Below are positions 61,486 through 64,000 of a DNA stretch of 64,000 bases, in pieces. Source of the stretch: Ancylobacter sp. Lp-2 (GTDB lineage: Bacteria; Pseudomonadota; Alphaproteobacteria; Rhizobiales; Xanthobacteraceae). The first letter of the stretch is position 1; each line of letters starts with the position of its first letter. The DNA is taken from positions 124,001 through 188,000 of the forward strand of contig NZ_JAJALI010000001.1 in assembly GCF_020523795.1 (NCBI RefSeq). Reading direction: 5' to 3'. A program made the position numbers and the translations under genes. The notes beneath the pieces are model-generated. The model worked only from the letters and a program-made list of their open reading frames with translations, made no database searches and was not told where the DNA came from.

Positions 61486-63213
61486 TCACGGCACCTTGCG
61501 GGCCACGGTCGCCGAGCCGGGACCGTGGAAGGAAACCGCCGGCGTGTCCGGATCGGCATCGTCGTCCCAGGGCAGCGGCTCGACGACCGGCGAATGGCGC
61601 GCCCTGAGGTCGACCACCATGGCGAGCGGCACGCCGAGCCGGCTGATGGTGCGGTAGGTCAGGCCCGGCACGAGGTTGTCGCAGCCGACATTGCGGGCGG
61701 TGAGCAGGAAGTCGGCGTCGTCCCAGCTTTCGGTCAGCTCGAGATCCGGGCCGAGGAAAGGCTGCACCTGGCCGTCCTCGGCACAGATCGCCACCTTGTA
61801 GGGCTTTGCCGGCGGATGGGCTTCGACGCCCTCGCGCAGTTCGGTCGCCGCCTCGCGGATCGTCGCCGACCAGTAGTCACCCTCGAAGCGCCCGTCGGCA
61901 CCCGCCAGCCCGCCAACGAGTTGGTTGTAGCCGACATACTCATAGGGATGCAGCGCCACGAAGCTCGCGGCGTTGAAGGCGAACAGCGAGCCGGCGACCG
62001 CCGCGGTGGCGAAGCCCAGTCCCGGCGAGACCCGCAGCGCCGCCCGCCACAGCGCCGCGATGCCGAGCGCGGCGGCGATCGTCGCCGGCGGGATCACGAA
62101 CAGGAAGTGGCGGATGCCGTTATAGAGCGGGGGATGCTCGGCCAGCGTGAACGCCACCGGCACCGCCAGCGCTAGCACCAAGGGCAGAAAGACCAGCGCC
62201 CGCCGCCGGTCGTCGGCATTGGCGCGCAGCAGTGCCAGCACGCCGAACGGGATAGCGGCGATCAGTCCGAGCAGCGCCACGTCGGGCAGCTTGATGAGCA
62301 GGTATTCGCTCATATAGAAGCCCGGCACCTCGCCGATCGGCACGTCCTTGCCATTGATCAGCGTGCTCAGGTCGAAGCTGAAATGGCTGAAGGCGCCCAT
62401 CGCCTCGAAGAGATTGGTCGGCGGCAGCACCGACCACGGCCAGGCGAGCGCCATCACCGTCAGCGCGACCAGCCCGGCCGGCACGAGACGCAGCACCAGA
62501 CGGGCCACGAGCCGGACGTCACGATGGATCACCCCGGCCGCAACGACAGTCAGTCCGAGATAGAAGATCGCGAACACGCCGCCCACCCGCAGCCCCAGCG
62601 CGCAGCCGACCGCGAAGCCGAGGCCGGCCACCGTCCGCCAGCTCGGCAGGCCGGGCAACGCCGCCGCCACGCAGGTGACGAGATAGACGCTCCACGCCAT
62701 GGTCGCCGCGAAGGGCACGTCCTTGGTGTGGGTGAACATCGCCCCGCCATACATGCCGGTGACGGCGAGGATCGCCACGGCGAGGATCGCCGCCTTCTCG
62801 CCGGCCAGCAGCTTGGTCCAGCGCCACACAGCCACCAGCCCGGCGAGGCCGAAGCCGGCCGAGATCAGGTGGCGCAGGTCATAGACCGGCAGGCTGACAT
62901 AGGGCTCCAGCCCGGCGGCGATCAGGTCGAACAGCCCGCCATAGAGATAGAGGTTGATGTAGTGGAAGGCACGGTCGTCCTTGAAGCCGCTGCCGTACCA
63001 CTGCCAGAGTAGCTGGCCGTAGGTGTGCTGCACCGGCTCGTCATTGCTGATGCCGTAGTCGCGGAAGACCACCAGCACCCAGGCGGTGAGCCCGGCGAAA
63101 AGCGCGAGACTGACGACGCGCGTCAGCGCCTGCGACTGCCAGGCGCGCGAGCAGAGCACGCCGAGGCGACCGGCGAGGGTGGCCGGCGTCGGCCGGGAAG
63201 CGGCGAATGTCAC
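61486..63213 (-). CDS. Polytopic GT-C-type glycosyltransferase (family 39-like)
   Basis: 575 residues with about 11 membrane helices. DYGISNDEPVQHTYGQLLWQ supplies the acidic pair in the first periplasmic loop that GT-C enzymes of the ArnT/PMT type use for catalysis. It carries a C-terminal soluble periplasmic region (residues ~420-575). It would transfer a sugar from polyprenyl phosphate to a glycan or lipid. The start overlaps the GT2 stop as ATGA, and GtrA follows at once. Confidence 0.82.
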   Translation of the reverse strand: MTFAASRPTPATLAGRLGVLCSRAWQSQALTRVVSLALFAGLTAWVLVVFRDYGISNDEPVQHTYGQLLWQWYGSGFKDDRAFHYINLYLYGGLFDLIAAGLEPYVSLPVYDLRHLISAGFGLAGLVAVWRWTKLLAGEKAAILAVAILAVTGMYGGAMFTHTKDVPFAATMAWSVYLVTCVAAALPGLPSWRTVAGLGFAVGCALGLRVGGVFAIFYLGLTVVAAGVIHRDVRLVARLVLRLVPAGLVALTVMALAWPWSVLPPTNLFEAMGAFSHFSFDLSTLINGKDVPIGEVPGFYMSEYLLIKLPDVALLGLIAAIPFGVLALLRANADDRRRALVFLPLVLALAVPVAFTLAEHPPLYNGIRHFLFVIPPATIAAALGIAALWRAALRVSPGLGFATAAVAGSLFAFNAASFVALHPYEYVGYNQLVGGLAGADGRFEGDYWSATIREAATELREGVEAHPPAKPYKVAICAEDGQVQPFLGPDLELTESWDDADFLLTARNVGCDNLVPGLTYRTISRLGVPLAMVVDLRARHSPVVEPLPWDDDADPDTPAVSFHGPGSATVARKVP

Positions 63214-64000
63214 GGCTGCGTCTCAACCAGCGGAGAAAGGGGAGCGGCAAAAGGAGAAGAAATCGAGGTCGCGGGCACATAGCCGACCTCGTCGGCGACG
63301 ATATACAGCGGGCGCTGTTTCACTTCCGTGAAGATGCGGCCGATATATTCGCCCATCACCCCGAGGCTGATCAGCTGCACGCCGGAGAGAAACAGCGTCG
63401 AGACCATGATGGTGGCGAAGCCCGGCGTCTTGACGCCGAAGAACAATGCCTCGCCGATCAGATAGACGCCGTAGAGCGCGGAGAGCGCGGCGAGGCCGAC
63501 GCCGATCAACGACCACACCCGCAGCGGCACCATGGAGAAGGACGACAGGCCGTCCACGGCGTAGCGCAGCAACCGGATGAAGTTGAAGGAACTCACCCCA
63601 CTGGTGCGCTCGGCAACCTCGAAATCGACATCGGCCTGCTGGAAGCCGACCCAGCTGGTGATGCCCTTCATGAAGCGGTTGCGCTCCGGCAGGGCGTTGA
63701 TGGCGTTGACCACCCGGCGGTCGAACAGGCGGAAGTCGCCGGCGCCCTCGGGGATGTCCACTTCGCACATCAGCCGGAAGAAATGGTAGAAGCCCTGGCT
63801 GAACAGCCGCCGGGCCAGCGGATCGGTGCGGCGCGAGCGGCGCACGGCGGTCACCATCTGCGCGCCACGACTCCACGCCTCGATGAGCTGCGGCACCACC
63901 TCCGGCGGATGCTGCAGATCGGAATCCATCAGCACCACGACATCGCCGGTAGCCGCGCGCAAGCCGGCGGCCATCGCCGCCTCCTTGCCGAAATTGCGGG
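63210..64000 (-). CDS. GT2 polyprenyl-phosphate glycosyltransferase (GtrB/DPM1-like), 5' truncated by window end
   Basis: The frame is open to the end of the window; the visible protein starts RNFGKEAAMAAGLRAATGD and continues VVVLMDSDLQHPPEVV with the DxD-type motif of DPM1-like GT2 enzymes. RNRFMKGITSWVGFQQADVD and the two C-terminal membrane helices (~at 155-175 and ~190-215 of the visible part) fit GtrB. It transfers a sugar from a nucleotide donor to polyprenyl phosphate at the inner membrane. The N-terminus lies outside the window. Confidence 0.93.
   Translation of the reverse strand, partial: RNFGKEAAMAAGLRAATGDVVVLMDSDLQHPPEVVPQLIEAWSRGAQMVTAVRRSRRTDPLARRLFSQGFYHFFRLMCEVDIPEGAGDFRLFDRRVVNAINALPERNRFMKGITSWVGFQQADVDFEVAERTSGVSSFNFIRLLRYAVDGLSSFSMVPLRVWSLIGVGLAALSALYGVYLIGEALFFGVKTPGFATIMVSTLFLSGVQLISLGVMGEYIGRIFTEVKQRPLYIVADEVGYVPATSISSPFAAPLSPLVETQP

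Overview
This is a 64 kb chromosomal window from a GC-rich alphaproteobacterium. TctABC, polyamine-type and betaine-type ABC operons, a HutC-type regulator, a ParB-methyltransferase/terminase group and an arabinosyl-lipid operon of the Azorhizobium noe type all point to Hyphomicrobiales, perhaps Xanthobacteraceae. No rRNA, tRNA, integrase or CRISPR array was recognised, so the taxonomy is inferred from gene content only.

1-16.4 kb is an accessory, defence-island-like region. It opens with the C-terminal part of a probable GHKL-ATPase/PD-(D/E)xK protein, a helix-rich hypothetical protein and a second PD-(D/E)xK protein. Three consecutive genes follow that each carry an RX4H motif typical of HEPN RNases; the third is a DUF3644 protein. 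At 6.6-11.9 kb is a set of nucleotide-centred genes: a uracil-DNA-glycosylase-like protein and a MazG-like protein (minus strand), a divergent metallophosphoesterase fused to a thymidylate-synthase-like domain that appears to have lost its catalytic Cys (plus strand), and, convergent with it, an Nmad2-like protein with a small acidic partner. I consider this the best candidate for an undescribed system. Scars follow: a truncated RelE/ParE toxin, an IS3-family remnant that has replaced the N-terminus of an SMC-like ATPase, and a very AT-rich membrane protein gene.

16.4-24.1 kb holds a tight four-gene operon (HAD-UbiA fusion, GtrA, DprE1-like, DprE2-like) that should make and flip a polyprenyl-phosphate pentose (arabinose). 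Next to it are a ParB-type DNA methyltransferase, a DUF5681 protein and a phage large terminase, with no other phage genes.

24.5-57 kb is mostly catabolic and transport operons: a tripartite tricarboxylate transporter (TctCBA) with an LVIVD protein; a CsoR/RcnR-type metal repressor; HtpG; a Na/Pi cotransporter; an operon with an LLM flavin monooxygenase, a spermidine/putrescine-type ABC importer, a flavin reductase and an (R)-amine-transaminase-like enzyme, apparently controlled by a TetR regulator through a shared half-site; and an 11-gene operon (53.3 down to 42.65 kb) with a CoA-transferase, SDR, MaoC hydratase, HutC regulator, a histidine-ammonia-lyase homologue without the MIO triad, a betaine-type ABC importer and an ornithine-cyclodeaminase-like enzyme. 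The gene set suggests import of a quaternary-ammonium amino acid, elimination of its amine without MIO, CoA activation of the acrylate and beta-oxidation-like shortening.

53.6-64 kb carries two aldo/keto reductases, an MFS exporter, an amidase, a GFA-type zinc protein, a copper amine oxidase, and a GT2-GT39-like-GtrA glycan operon cut by the window end.
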